DNA from: Anisakis pegreffii
Taxonomy: Eukaryota > Nematoda > Chromadorea > Rhabditida > Anisakidae
Direction of reading: 5' to 3'
DNA length: 64,000 nucleotides
Assembly (NCBI GenBank): GCA_035041965.1
Contig: JAPYMA010000267.1
Span: 1-64,000 of the forward strand
A program made the translations under genes and the position numbers. Below the pieces are notes generated by a model. The model was not told where the DNA came from, did no database searches, and saw only the letters and a program-made list of their open reading frames with translations. Of this stretch, positions 50,425-64,000 are shown piece after piece. The first letter of the stretch is position 1. Every line of letters starts with the position of its first letter.

Positions 50425-53400
50425 AAAAAAACATAGGCCACCGAAATAAGCCTGAAGGATTGATGAGGGGAGGAGCTAGACCAGGCTAGTCAAGCAAAAG
50501 CTTTTCAAGAAGCACCAGAAAGAAGCTGCAGGCCAAGAGACAACAAACCAAGGACCACTCGATCATAATACTTATCAAACGCCACACAATCAACCAATGT
50601 CATGCACGAGATATTTTTAGACAAATCGCAATTTGGGACGAGAACTGCAATGGTGTACACTGAATTTCTTGAAGTAATCTCGTTGAATGACGCTTTTTCT
50701 TTTTACTTTTGTTCGATTAGTTCAAATTCTTTGATGGGCTTGTATAGCCTTTAAAGTGTTGCATATAATGTAGACCAGATTGCAATTTCAGTAATACGTC
50801 TATCGATAAGATTATACGCTTATTCGACGATCAGAATTTGACATGAACTTATGCAAACACTAGGCATTTATGTCCTTCACGGCACAATTTTTTCACAACT
50901 TTCAACAACCTTTGTGTCAGAATTTACCACTTTTTTTCTGTCAAAATTCGATATGAATTCATCTAATAGTTTATGAAATCAGTCGTCGAGTTGTAGAAAT
51001 GCCATCGCCTAGCCGAATATTAATCTCGAATAATCGGTGATCGCTTTAATCGGTGGCGATGAGACCACTCAATCACGAATTACCAGAAATGAATGTATAA
51101 CGATGGTGATCAATAGCAGGAATATTCGTAAAACTGTGCTGCTTCACTTAGTGCTTACAACGTAAGCAGAAATTTTTGTGCTGTTCTTGCTCACTGCTCA
51201 TGAGTTTCGTCAGAGTTGCTCGCTGATTATTGCTCCTTACCGGTAGATACGTACAGCAAGTCGGTGAAAATTGCATGTTTATGACGACATTTTAAACATT
51301 ATTCAGGTATTTACACAAGTCAAAAAACAATCTTGCCATTAGAAATGCATTTGAGTGTTGATAGCGTGACGTAAATTATCCGGAATGGGATTGTTCTGCA
51401 CCATTCGCTTGGCGATCATTATTTTTGCTCATTTATAATTTTTTTTGGCTGAATACGATCATACGATCATTATTTCTGCCGAATTTCCAATAATAGCTTT
51501 TATCGAGCCCAAATTTCACCCAAACCAGCAATTTCCGAACCACATATTAAGTAGATTACATGAAAAGACATTTATTCTTACCTTTGCTTTCATTGGTTCA
51601 TATAATAGTGTATTGTAGTTGACGATTAACCACTATTGGCGTATTTAATGGTTAGTTTAGCACTAATATACATCAAAGATGAATTTCTTAGGTTCGAACA
51701 ATTTCATAATATCACTTCAGTGAACCCTGAAAAGGTTTGCATTGTCGTTCAATCGGCGGCTGATTTGCTGAAGACAAGACAACACGAATGAAACCGAGCC
51801 TGTAGTGTGCTGCGGAATCTGATTAATGTGTTAATGTTGAGTTCACTATCAACATTGTATGAACTCCGATGGTATTTCATTGGGTGCTGATTGCACAGAT
51901 TCGCTTGATTCATCAGCAAAGTAGAAATCTTTGCTCAGTTCCTTCATCAGAACAACAAAATCAATTAACCAACTCACATTGTTTCTTGAGACAGCCCTGA
52001 ATTAATTCATTTGGTAATTCGATGTGAGTGCTGCATTCAGTCTGATTCAGCATACTGAACGGGCTCTGAGACAAAGACACACACCCTTCATACAAAAAAT
52101 TTTTTCGATGAGGTCCTCGAGATTAGTGCAAATCAAATACGGAAGAGTAGATAGCATGGAATTCTTTATCGATCAGTTCACGGCTGATAGGATTTCAACT
52201 CACTGAACCATACACGCACAACTTTCAATCAGCACAGATTCTATTGACACCTAGACATTCTTCAAAAATCATCTTCAAGATTGATGAATATGAACTTTCA
52301 ATCGACTCTGATCAACTAATTCGATGTTCAAGCTCGTAATTTTTTCCAAACCAGCAAGCGCAACGCTTGAATGTGGCAGTATAATTGCCTCTTCTGCAGC
52401 TGGTCGAGATAACTTTGGTTGTGACTTTTTTACGATGATTGCATGCTGATAAACATCGTTAAAAAACGCAAAAAATTCACCACTACGAACAAAATAAATT
52501 CTCAACTTTGCAATCGATTTGTAATCATTCCATGCAGTGACCACGGGCCATATGATCAAAATCTTAAATTGCATTAATTTATAAGATCACTATTGAAAAA
52601 CCAATAGAATTTGGAATTTTAAGCATTTGTTCTAAGCAGAATTTGGAATTTTAGGCATTTTAAGCCAGTATAACTGTTACTGCAAATATAATTCGTATGA
52701 TTTAATTGTCACGCATTCCTCATGTTAACTCGACCATGTTCCCCAATATAGTTTATCATCTATACAAGCGATTATCGTATTCCTTTCATCGCAGCTGTTT
52801 CAGCAATCTCCATTCACGTTTTCCTCTTTGCGCTCGAGTACAAATTTTGTATCGAAAGTGAATAAAATTGTTGAATAGAAAATTGCCGTATAAATTGTCG
52901 TATTCTATACTGTTCCTGTGACTTTCATTCAGCAAATCCGAATGCAAACATTCATTATCATGTTAGACACTGATTCGATGCATTAAAAGATTCAAAAGCA
53001 GGCTAACTATCAAATTTAATAAAGTCGCGCAATTTGAACTTAATGTTGTACAACAAGCATTGATCATGTAATTTGAACACACTCAAACTATTTATATCCA
53101 ACAAAACTAATCTATGACTGCTGCATTGCACACAAGACGATGCACACATCACAAAGAAAAAATTATGGATTTCACTCTTTAAGAAATTGAAGTTAATAAG
53201 TGCTATTAGTTTTTCGATACGTTACTAGTCTTGAAAATGTTTAACGGTTGTTAATTTGATGCCAAATGGCCATCATCGCACAAAAAAAAAGAACACTTTA
53301 AAGAAATCACTCAACAAGAACAAATCCATCCACTCATCGTGTCACATTTCAATCAAAACTCGTCATACATTATTCCTTCACTACACACCCATACACTCGT

Positions 53401-56400
53401 ACCGCACACGCAATTCATACGTCAAAGTGCTTGTTAACAACTGAAAACGATTCTGCGTGATCATTAGAATCAGCTTAAATGCTAGATTCGATAGTTATCG
53501 GTGAACACCAATCATTCCAGGACCTAAGAAACATTTCGGGTTTTATGCTTTCCCAAAAAAATCTGCAATCTCACGTCATAATCTCACGTCATTCGCATAT
53601 CGAAATATGGATAGTCAATGACTCATTTTATTTCTTAATTCTTCAGATTTTTCTGAATAATTCTATGAATGATTGGTTGAATTCAGAATAAGCGACCTTC
53701 GAAATACCAATATTTTTCATCGGTTTTCCATCTTTTTTCGCTAATTCATTTACTTCATCTGTTTACTTAATCAACTAATTAATGCACATTTCATCCATAA
53801 GCCTTTAAATAAGCAATTTTCTCTTTTAAGATTCGCCTTCAGTTGTGAAGGAATGCAAATTTGTGTGTAATCATTTATTCATGAAATTCGATGAGAAAAA
53901 CGATTCAAGACAATGATGCGTCACGTATGCGTCGGTTTGCAGTTTAATGAAGCATTCATCTCGCTCATATGGATGCAATCGCTATCCGTCACTTCACTTC
54001 ACTAAACAAGACGTATATTCAAATTTCGCTCAACGCTATGCTCATTTTTTCCACAGCAATGGAGTGATGAAGAGCGCAAGGTGAGTTGGTATTAATTAAG
54101 TGTCCAATAGATTTCAAAACAAAAATGCCATCGCAGAGAAAAATGTGATACATAGAAAATTTCTGTTGAATGCAAAAAAAATGGAGGGGATGTGACAAAA
54201 TCGTATCGCAAAAATTGTGCTATGTTGTATCTTGTGAATAGGTTGTAAATCGCTGAGGAGCTGGATGAATTAACAAAACTGCGTGTACTTTCGACAACGC
54301 ATATCCCTAGTCACTATACTGAACGTCAAAACTGAGCCTCAACGGTCCGTATGATCAGATCTTATTCTTTTCCGTATTCTCCTCAATCCGTTCGAAATGT
54401 GCTATGCATTTGCTGATAAAGAACGCACATCTCCGGGTCTTTTGGGGAGTTCAGCAAAACACAGTATCGAAACGTTTAAAATTTTCGAATCTGGGATTGA
54501 GTCAAAAAGGAATGAATATGAAAATAGAGCACAAGATGAGAAATAAATGAAGAAACAAGTGAATTGAACGAAAATATTTCTCGTCGATCGAAGTGACAAG
54601 TCAACGCATAAAAACAATTGGCCACCTAATGAGGCAATTCATTCTTTTGTTTTTTGTTAACCATTTGAGAGCATCGATTTGTAGTTTCGTTCCAAAATCG
54701 AGGAACTGATTGCTTGATGAAAGATGAACACTGCAATAAAAAACGAAAAAGTACGTCATATTTAGAGTACCAAATATATTCGTTGAATCGTGACCATAAG
54801 AACAAATCAGATTCATCCGACATACACATCGTCATTTACCCACAAAATTTGAAGGGACGGGAATTTGTCTCACTCTATGCAGTAGATTCGGAAGAGTCAT
54901 GCACGCATAGATTGAGCGGGCAAAATGTCATTCTGTTCAACTTTGAGCTCTACACCAATTTCTGTGAGAAAGTCGCTATGTTGTGTTTAGAACCGATCAT
55001 GCAGGAATGGACCAGATCACGTAGTTTGTTATCGCTAGGCGATAGCTGCTGGTGAAGTCAACTTTCGAATAGTTATTTTAAAGTTCGAAGCTTGCCTATG
55101 TTTCAAAAGCAGATGAGCGTGTTTGAACACGTAACTTATCGCCATTTGTCACAAAACTCAAAAGAAACGTTTCTTGAGCAAACATCAAACATTGCTAACA
55201 AAATTATGAGTAGAGCTCAGATAAGGTAGAAGAATATTAATGAACGCATCATCGATTCAGTGAAAGCTATAGAAACTGAACACAATTACACAAAACAGCT
55301 ATTCATTCATGCGTGCATATGTCATTGTGGTGACGATCTTAAGAAGCCATCAGCCGTAAATGAAGAATGAAGAATTGACAACGTTGATTGATGAGCCTAA
55401 TCCATATTTTGCGCGATATTAACAGAAAATGAATTTTGTGATTTGTGATAATAGTTTTGCAAAAAAAGAATTCATCAAGTAACAGATAAAGATATGAGGA
55501 CAAGAAACACTGGATATGAGGAAATTGACTGATGATGGAGAGGCGATAAGTGACAGGTGAATACAAGCACAAGCAAATGCAATTATGATAATAGTGCTAA
55601 TAATAAAGATAATGATGGTGAGGTGACAATACCATCAACAGGAACGACAGCATTGATGGTGATTGTAGTAGCATTAGAAAGCAGATTCAAATCGTTCACC
55701 TAAGCCATCTCTTAAAGTATCCATGCGTCAGCAGCAGCAACACAACTAACGAACGTCATCAACAATCAGTCGTCACAACTTAGTAACATTTAACACGTCT
55801 ATGCATCCATCATCCATTCAAACAACTCACTTCATTCATTCCTGATTGTTTCACTTCAAATTTCGTGTTCATTCATATCTTCGAGAGTGTGGAATGCATC
55901 AACGCTTATGCATGCAGAAACGAATAATCCTTTGAAGATTCACTTATCCAGTGTATTCTTTTCGTGCTTGAGTAACACTCATTCTTTGCATATAACACAT
56001 CTATCGTTCTCGCTGACAAAGCCAACTGAATATCATCTCAGAGTGCACCTTATCATATGCACAATCAGTCCGCAGTGAATATCGTCCACCTGAACAGATA
56101 TCAATATTGTAATGATACACATCACTTTTGGTCGAGGTGATCAATTACAAATGGAACCCAATAATGCGTTGGCGCAATTCGTTGTGCAATATTTGTTGTA
56201 TATCAAGCTTGGGTTACTTATGTGGCATTTGCCCATTCGCTGTTTTGAATTTTTGGCATTGCATAAATTGAGGATTGAATGAGTGAATAGATTCATATCA
56301 ACTCCATAAAATCAAATTGTGAATTAATATGATTGTAGTTGACGACATTGCTATACAAAATATCATCACATGCTTAGCGAACATTCATTTTTGATATTTA

Positions 56401-59400
56401 TTCCAGCACACCGTTTTGGCATCACTGATTCTTAACTGATATCAGTATGTGGAACATTTGGGGATTGCGATGGGATGCTTCTTCATATACGACCTCAAAA
56501 TACCAACCTTTTTAAGAAGGAACTTGCGATAAGGCTCAAAATGTCTTGAAATTTGGAAGAATCAAATAATTAAAAAGATGAGATTCTCTGTCGTTCTCGA
56601 TTATGCGATATGCTTTATTGAAGGATCACACAAATCGAGGTGGTTTAATGTTCACTGATCACCTACGAATTAGGCGTTCTGTCAAATGTCATTGAATTGA
56701 TCATCGATGAGGTTACGTCGTTCCGAGCGAATTTTTCCGACGAATTTAATGCATAATGTGCAAAAAACTACTTATATAAAGCTTAAAAAATCGGGAATGT
56801 TGAGTATTCATCATTGTTAAACATTCATTCGTCGCTAATGGAAATTGAATGCATCAGAATAAAGATTTGTGCAGAGTGATTGTAAGAGTAATGCTATTTC
56901 TACACAACATTTGATTTATCCGTGATTTATGGTGTACAATCATTGTAGGAGAATGAACATGTTATGTGTTCTGAGTGATTTTTTCTAGATGCATGCAGAT
57001 AAGTGAATATGAGTTTCTATAAATAATTGAGCATACTTGATAAATGATCAATCACAACTGGTCATGACAAGGCGATCATTTCAACAGGATCTTCAACATC
57101 ATAAGAAATGCCTTGCTTTCAAGGTGAATTCGTAATTCGTATCTACAGCTGGTAATTCGTATCCAGATGACTCAAAATCTGCAGAGGAATGAATCTTTGT
57201 CGCTAATGTACTCGCTATGTTTTCACTGGTTTTATGTTTCCGCATGTCGCTCTATCGTGTATTCTGATGAGAAACGGCTGGAAATTTGATAATTTCCTGT
57301 TTAAATTGCCAACAACTTGATTTTGTGCACATTTCAAGTGGATTTAGACAACTGATGAAATCCTTGGCTTTGCAGCTTCCTTGCAGTTTTCCTAAGATCA
57401 AAACACTATCGTTATGGATGTATCGTTTCATCAATATGAACGGGTCAGAAGTTTGGAATACTCGTCTCTAGTTCCATGCTTGCGCGACATATAAATACTC
57501 ACCTGTTCCGAACACTGTTCAAATACATCAGCCACAATAACGACCGTTCTTCAATAATGATCACGACAAAGTCACTCCTTCCTTTTGGCTTCACACTTCA
57601 GATGCATTAATGAATGCTCGTTATTCGATCAGAAAATAGTTCATTCGAATTGCATTCATTCACATCAAAATGTTCACGATCGAGTGCACACTCCGTAGTT
57701 CGAAACGTACCGTGCCCATTTTTAGTCAGTCTCAACTTGATGCTATTTCTTGTTAAGTAATGAAATTCGGAAAAGAATGAACATGTCGTACTCGTTGGCT
57801 AAATGCTGATTGCTGCTCTACTGGAGCATAACAATTCGATAGCACTAGCTTGCCTTTGTTTTGCAGAATGGTCGTTCGGATTTTCCTTTTTTTCGTGGAT
57901 TTCATTCTGCACTGAAACTTGACTCCCAAACTTCTCTCGAAATGAATGACGTAAGTGTAAAGAACAATGATATTATTAACAAAAAATCCTCTTTATGAGA
58001 CACATACTCGTGTTTGAATCACATGCTCCACAAACTAAAAAGCCTAACTGATTCTCATCGAAACGAACGAATCTCATAAAACTTTTGAACTGCGTTGAAA
58101 GTTTCATGTTGAATAAAAGAAAAACAACAGTAAAATATGCAATTGTACAGAGTTTAATTATAATACACATAAATGATGCAACTAGAGGGCTGTGGCAGCG
58201 CAGTGTTGAGTATGTGTTGTAATTGTGTGTTGAAGTGTCTTTTGACAATTAACATTCATAATGAATCGTTTAGAATATTCATCGAAGCAATTCATTTTCA
58301 CCATCATCACCATTATTTTGAGAACAAATCAATGCGTTCAAACCAACCGAATAATCAACTATCACAGAGAATATCCCTCTTGCTGGACTAGTTATAAGTT
58401 AATACTAGGGACTGAGTGAATGAATGAACAGACAGCGATGGATTTCCATATTCTTGCATCGAATCAGCTAATTTATCTACTCACAATGGATGATGCGTAG
58501 AAATGTACTTACATTGTCTTCAGCATCTCAAAAACATATGCGCAAATGTAAAAAAAAAAGCAATTAACTTGCCGTTATGAAGCTACAACAATATTACTGC
58601 AATAAATATTTTATTACATTTTTATCGCTATCGCATAGAGGTGAAGTCTTAAGGAATGTGATTACTTGCTAACTAACACTAAGTGATTTCAGTCGTCGGT
58701 TTCTTCAGATCATTCAACGAAATGTGTGATCGGTCTGATGGTTGCTAGCTCATTAACGAACAAATGAAAGAATGAATTTATTTGAAGCGATAGTCAACAT
58801 CACATTTTTAAGAAGAAATACAAAAAGGAACAAATTACAAATGAAGTGCAGATGGATGCATTGCAATTACACATGAAACGATCATCAATTACACCATCAA
58901 TAAGTTGAACGTTCTCCATTTTTTTTAGCCATAATGATGGATTCTTTTATTGTCGTAACATCATCTCGATTATAACAATGCTAACTCATTGTTGGATGTT
59001 TTTAGATTATGGATGGTCATTATCAAATTGCTCAAAATCCATAAGGAAGCGTAATGTCTTTCTAATGCACTAACCAGAACAATTATGACTAGAGTTTTGG
59101 GTTTAATGTAGACGTTAATCAAGTTAATTCTGCATTGCTTTCTTGTTTTATTAAGAACTATCAAATATTGCATATGACTCAATTCAATGAACTTATTACA
59201 ATCTTTCATCAAAAGAAAATCCCTCATTCATATCAACGATCACTGATGTCACCACTCAACATACTTCCGAAGGAGGAAATGAGAATTCATCCTGTTCAGC
59301 TTATCAAAGGCTTTAAGCACTCTAAAATTCTCATTAAAAATTCCGATTTTCAATCATTCCATTCTCTTTAAATTCATTATTTCAATTCAACCGTTTCAAA

Positions 59401-60070
59401 TTCTTCGATCAGACAGGAACGGAGCAAAGTGAAATAAATGACATTTCAAAAACATTTCAGTTCATCAGAATTCAAGAGAAAAAAATAGACTCGACATTCA
59501 CAATGCATTAAAATCGTCATCGGAATACAACGACGCATTGATTTGATGGTATCATTGAAAATGAGCAAACTTATCCAACGAATCAAAATGGCTGTTGTAT
59601 TTTATGCTTTATTGCACTCAAAATGTACAGGCACTGAATCGTATAATCAAGCAGTTATTCGATGAATATTTTCAGTAGCATTTAGATGACGATCCGTCCG
59701 GAATTCGTTGTGCATTTTCCTCGATGTTTTTGCACTTGAGAGCGAATAAAACGGTCATGACCGACTGCATCTAAAGTAGAATTTGTAAACTTTGTTGAGC
59801 GATTTGTTCATGGATAAAGTTCATGGATTAATCAGTTACGATATTTGCGATTTCCGTCTGCGAATCTAACTGAAGCTATGGCACATCAATTTTAACGTTC
59901 TATTCGGAGTAGTTCTTATCAAGGGGATGAAAAGCTTCTGAAAAGCTTTTCGTAAATCCCTCAAGAGCGTTTCGCTCATTTCTTTAGTCGATAAGATCGA
60001 ATGAAGAAATGAACACGATGAAATGCTGCGTATATGATGCGATGAAAAACTTTTGCGTGCAATATATCAA
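50422..60070. other. long stretch without a recognised gene
   Basis: AT-rich sequence with many ATTCATT/GAATGAAT words. Open frames reach 113 codons (54714-55055, plus) but none has a recognisable motif together with splice or start signals. It separates the upstream UNC-49C paralogue from the main locus. Confidence 0.5.
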
Positions 60071-60706
60071 TTATTTCGTGTCGATGAGTTGAATAATTCC
60101 GTTACAAGTCATGCTTGACATAGAAGCGTTTTTCGGTAGTTCACAACTGCATTCAGACTCACCATCAAACCTGACCTGAAATGAAGCGTCCTGTCCCGGC
60201 TGTAGTCTTAAGCCGGCGATTACTGCATATGCTTTCAAAATAGTTTTGACGATTCTCATTGATAAAAAGTTAAAATAATGTAGTCTCGTATTGGTAAAGA
60301 ACTCCTGCGGACTGTCCATCAACAATACAAATTGCAATTGAAGCTGACATTGGATTCGTTGAAGGAACACCTCAGCATGCATCTGATTCTGAAATTCTTT
60401 TCTGCAATTAACGAAGCGATGTCCTTTTTGTGACCTCTTGCTCTCAAGAACTTCTTTCCACATCCAATTCAATCCTATAATAGCATCGTTTTTCAATGGC
60501 TTGAAAAAAAATCCACGAAAATTGTATCCACGAAAATTCGGATCAACAGTTCAATTTCGTGGAATTGAATGACACAGATCTCGGGAGAAATTATATGCAC
60601 AGTTACCTCAATCATCGCATTGCAGTGTACGGTGTGCAGTCCACATACTTTCAAAATATTATATTTCTCGCTGTTATCAAATTTAAACCGTATTCCGTTT
60701 GAAGTG
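60071..60706 (-). CDS. unrecognised exons downstream of the second UNC-49C cassette
   Basis: A 100-base segment (60607-60706) lies between an ATCAG acceptor and a GTAACT donor and reads TSNGIRFKFDNSEKYNILK then VCGLHTVHCNAMIE. In matching phase, a 106-codon open run follows an ATTTCAG acceptor (60388 to TAA at 60071). It contains MHAEVFLQRIQCQLQLQF, LQPGQDASFQVRFDG and ESECSCELPKNASM, and it may be split again at an internal TTTCAG before VRFDG. The Cys content and a potential NAS glycosylation site suggest an extracellular protein. There is no start codon or upstream exon in view, and I do not recognise the family. Confidence 0.3.
60512..60563. repeat. short direct plus inverted repeat
   Basis: TCCACGAAAATT occurs at 60512 and 60527, and its inverted form AATTTCGTGGA at 60553-60563, so either copy can form a hairpin with the third. 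Confidence 0.7.
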
Positions 60707-60868
60707 CTGATGTGAGCGTTTGTGTAGTCAAAAGTGTACGATCACGATTGGTTCAGCGATTCCTTAGTCAACAAACACTCTTCGTAGCTTTCTCTCAACA
60801 ACCCAAAACGCACTCGAGTGTCCCCTCAATGCTAACACAGCAATCCACTAATACGTCGTGCTGAGTGC

Positions 60869-63704
60869 TCACGAAAAATCGTCCATTTCCACTTGCGTGC
60901 CACTGATATTGTAGAAATATATCCAATAAATTAGATTGAATATGACAAAAACCTAAAATGAACGATATCTTCCAAATGAACATTGCTCAACAATGTTCCA
61001 CTAGAATAATGTTATAACTCTCATAAGAAGTCACACTCAAAATTAAAGTTTCAAGTTCAGTGGGAATCTCCGTTGAAATGTAGTATAGATTAGGGCGTTT
61101 CTTTTCCGGTGTGCGTTACAGCTATACCAAGAGCTTGGTGAAAGTTAAAGAACTGACGAGAGGAAACACTGATCTAGAGTATTTGTCGATTTCACTTGGT
61201 CGAATATTGTAACCATAACAGGTGATTACGGCTTCATCGTCGTCTTCAGGCACTGCGATTGTTCGTGGAGGAGGTGGAACTGGTGAAGATGGTGGGACTG
61301 GGCACTGACATTCACCCTGTAAATGCATAATCACTACTGCTTTCAGCACGTTTCTTGGTTTCGATAGAGCTGGATATCATTTGAAATAACGATCATATAT
61401 GTTCAAAAGATAAAACTGAAAGGTTATTGAAGTATGCAGATACGCAAATGAGACTCTATGACTTGATTAGCACATCTTGAAGAAATCTACAATTAAAAGT
61501 GTGTTCATGAAGGATGTATTGGTCATAAGGTATCGTCAACAATGTTTTGATAAGATGTGCACCTCTTTGAGCAAGACCGGTGGTTTTGGTAGATTGCCAT
61601 TGTAAAGATTTGATTTAGCATCCTTTGAGGAATAGAACGGCTGATAGAGGTGATCGGCTGTGAATGTGGGCAATTGAGTGGTGGTTGATTTGGATGTGGA
61701 TGGTACCGAGGCCATTGCCAGAGATAAGGAACGATCTGTTCGATACGGCAACGATACTGCCCTGAAGAGAATGCTAAAGCAAATATACAACGAAGCTGAT
61801 AAATGAGCAAGATTCCAGCTGATTCAGTATGTCGAGGGAAGCATTATATCATAGTTTGTACTGAGAAGTTGAGACAACTTTGGACAATCTTCTTTTTATT
61901 GATACAGTGAGATGCTGATTCGATCAGTTAATTTTGAGATTCAGTTAAAAAGTTTGCTGAATAATGAACCTGGCAAGTGATTTTTAGAGCTTCATTGGTT
62001 CAACAAGATTAAGTTAACCTCAAGGGAACATCCTTTAAGATTTTTTTCAACAATATTCTAGTCTTGTGCTTCACTCATCGGTTATGGTAATGATTATTCA
62101 CCTTTCAATTGTATGGGTTACTGGGAATGCATAAAGAAATCTGATCTCATACACTGAAAATGTTGCTCCTCTGGTGATCAAATGAGTACTTTTGTGAACA
62201 ATAAAAGGATTCAAAATGTTTGTGATGAACCTCGAACGTCTTCGACGAACCACTAATTTCATACGCTTAGCAATATATCCAACAGCTGCATATTCGAGCA
62301 AAGCACTGAACACCATCACAAAAGAGACACCTAAACTCATCAAAACTTCACCCAGTGAAATTACAAAATATCCACTTCACAGAAGAAATATGTAAAAATC
62401 GTTGCATAACAATTCGATAGAATAATTTGAACGAGTGCAAAATGGCACCAAAAATTTTTTCAATGATAAAATTCGACGTTGCACTCTTCCAATATCTTTT
62501 TTCCCAGTTTTACAGATCTGAATTTTGTTGTCTGTTGCTGATCAGCTGAGGAGAACATGTCAATGAATTTCCAGAGTTGGAATATACAAGGCACAGTAGA
62601 TCTATCGCTCAACTGTGTTGTTCCCGTGTTGCGTTAGTCAGACATTAGACTTGAGTAAATTTTTGGATGGTGCTTCCAATTGTGAGCGTTTCATTGCAAT
62701 TCTTACGAATAAAGGAAAACGAAAATTACTTCAAAACTCCATGAAATAACATACCCAGAAATATATCGATGCTCTTCACGTACGACACTTTTGGCATTGT
62801 TGCCTATAAATAAATGATGATAACCGCATGTAAAAACAAACTGCAATGATTTGAATAGTGGAACACTGGAATAATGTGTTGAATTGTTCAAGGAGTGATT
62901 GAATTCAAGAGGAGAAAATTCAATTAGAAAACAACACATACATTAGTTGTAGTGGTAAGTGTAGTCATTGTGAGTACGGTCAGTACTCCGAGAGCCACTC
63001 GCGCTGGAGTCGCATCACGACTGAGCCAGAAGGACACCCATGATATGACGACGATCAAAATGGATGGTAAGTAGATTTGAATGATGTAAAAACCGATATT
63101 ACGACGGAACAAGAAAACGCACACCAATCGCGAGTAATTACCTACATAAAAACAGTTGGAACTATAAACCTAATAAATTAGCATAAGATGAGAGTCGCTT
63201 GAATTTGCAGAAATGAAGAGGAAAGGACGACTATATGACCATATGAGAAGTTTGACGATACATGAAACAGTTGATTATTGGCTCTGAAGTATCTCATTTA
63301 ACGTTGAAACCATAATATTTTTTCAAGAAATATATAATTGTAAGAATTATATTCATTAGGTATTATTTTTTTCATATGTATAACTGAAACAGTAACGCTT
63401 CTTTCAAGTAATATGATGTAGTATAAGTCATCTTTGGAAATTCCATACAGCTCATGACAAGGTACTATTTGCATCGTGTTTTGATTCTCACAGAGACCCT
63501 ATAATTAAAATTCGATGTTTGTAAAAATTCATCGAGTGCTAAAAGATATTGAAAATGAGATTCATCTACCAGAGGTGAGTCTTTGAATAGTCGAAGTGAA
63601 CTGAACATCTGCTAGAACGAACTGAGGTAATTCGAATTCAGAACGTGATATGGAATCTTTTGATTTGTTGAAAAAGTAAACAATATCTAAAATACTGTGA
63701 CCAT
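60869..63704 (-). CDS. second UNC-49C-like cassette (paralogue), 5' part outside window
   Basis: Exons 5' to 3': 63570-63704, 62942-63141, 62755-62803, 62231-62330, 61563-61761, 61158-61316, 60869-60952. Lengths are 135, 200, 49, 100, 199, 159 and 84, against 135, 200, 49, 100, 160, 162 and 84 in the C cassette, with all intron phases conserved. It encodes [21 protein letters not shown]1 [18 protein letters not shown]2 [16 protein letters not shown]3 [16 protein letters not shown], loop [15 protein letters not shown] and PPVLLKE, then M4 [12 protein letters not shown] / [14 protein letters not shown] and stop after VEMDDFS. It starts with AT in the same phase as the other cassettes. No N-terminal exons lie between 63704 and the window end, so it is either the tail of a second unc-49-like locus or a separate gene. 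M2 6' is Leu instead of Thr. Confidence 0.85.
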
Positions 63705-64000
63705 CTGAAAAAAAAACAACGAAACTTCATTTCATTTGCAAGCGGAATGAAACTTTTGAAGTTTATTATTATTGAAATTGCACAAATATATTTGCAAATC
63801 AATGAAAGCAAATGGGTTTGTCGAATGCCAATGTGCATAAATCTATGCACGTTTATAAATTTCTCTCCAATGAACTATTTGTTATTTCATTCGAAATTTA
63901 CATAAATAAACAAATTCGAAAGTGCAATTTCACATGGGTAAAAGAAAATCGCTTTCGAACTAAGAAATTTATGCCAATCTGTGTGCACTAAAAAGATTCA
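63705..64000. other. probable intron at window edge
   Basis: No Cys-loop exon is visible here. This should be part of the intron upstream of the first exon of the second UNC-49C-like cassette. Confidence 0.5.

Noticed and set aside
54714..55055. 113-codon plus-strand frame
   Set aside because: It has no recognisable motif, overlaps other long frames on the opposite strand, and lacks start or splice signals.

Overview
The window reads as AT-rich genomic DNA of a nematode: multi-exon genes with short GT-AG introns in one gene and very long ones in the other, and a Cys-loop receptor locus whose proteins and exon logic match the nematode GABA receptor gene unc-49. I cannot name the species from sequence alone.

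Layout. 1-4409 is a tandem satellite with a 404-bp period. The left block (1-1651) is highly uniform and the right block (2286-4409) is diverged. They are separated by a ~634-bp insertion carrying an acidic reading frame and, on the minus strand, a tRNA-like Pol III unit with a T-run terminator. 6347-15364 (+) is a 26-exon gene for a ~1,033-residue MYBBP1A / Pol5-family nucleolar protein; all exon phases close. A ~2.9-kb gap follows. Then a minus-strand locus occupies most of 18.2-46.8 kb (possibly to 49.9 kb): four shared exons (46831 to 37197) encode the GABA-binding N-terminal half including the Cys-loop, followed by three alternative C-terminal cassettes: UNC-49C-like (34315-28609), UNC-49B-like (27243-23576) and UNC-49A-like (21358-18261). 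None of the three has its own N-terminal exons, and all three start with two bases that complete the same split Tyr codon. A fourth cassette, a close paralogue of the C type, lies upstream of the shared exons at 63704-60869; its N-terminal part is not in the window.

How it works together. One shared ligand-binding half is inferred to be spliced to different C-terminal halves, giving subunits with different pore (M2) residues. Expected lengths without the first coding exon are about 461 (C), 443 (B) and 425 (A) residues. The cassettes differ at M2 positions 2' and 6', the picrotoxin site: C is Ala/Thr, B is Gly/Thr, A is Val/Met and the extra C paralogue is Ala/Leu.

Mobile and structural DNA. 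Three copies of a MITE-like element with GTGATGG/GCGATGG termini (two with TA target duplications) lie at 16.8, 29.7 and 41.6 kb. A nearly perfect 99-bp palindrome lies next to the second copy. A CCCCG-rich stretch and a GC-rich island lie in unc-49 introns. The region 47-60 kb is largely non-coding to my eye, with a few weak candidates listed.
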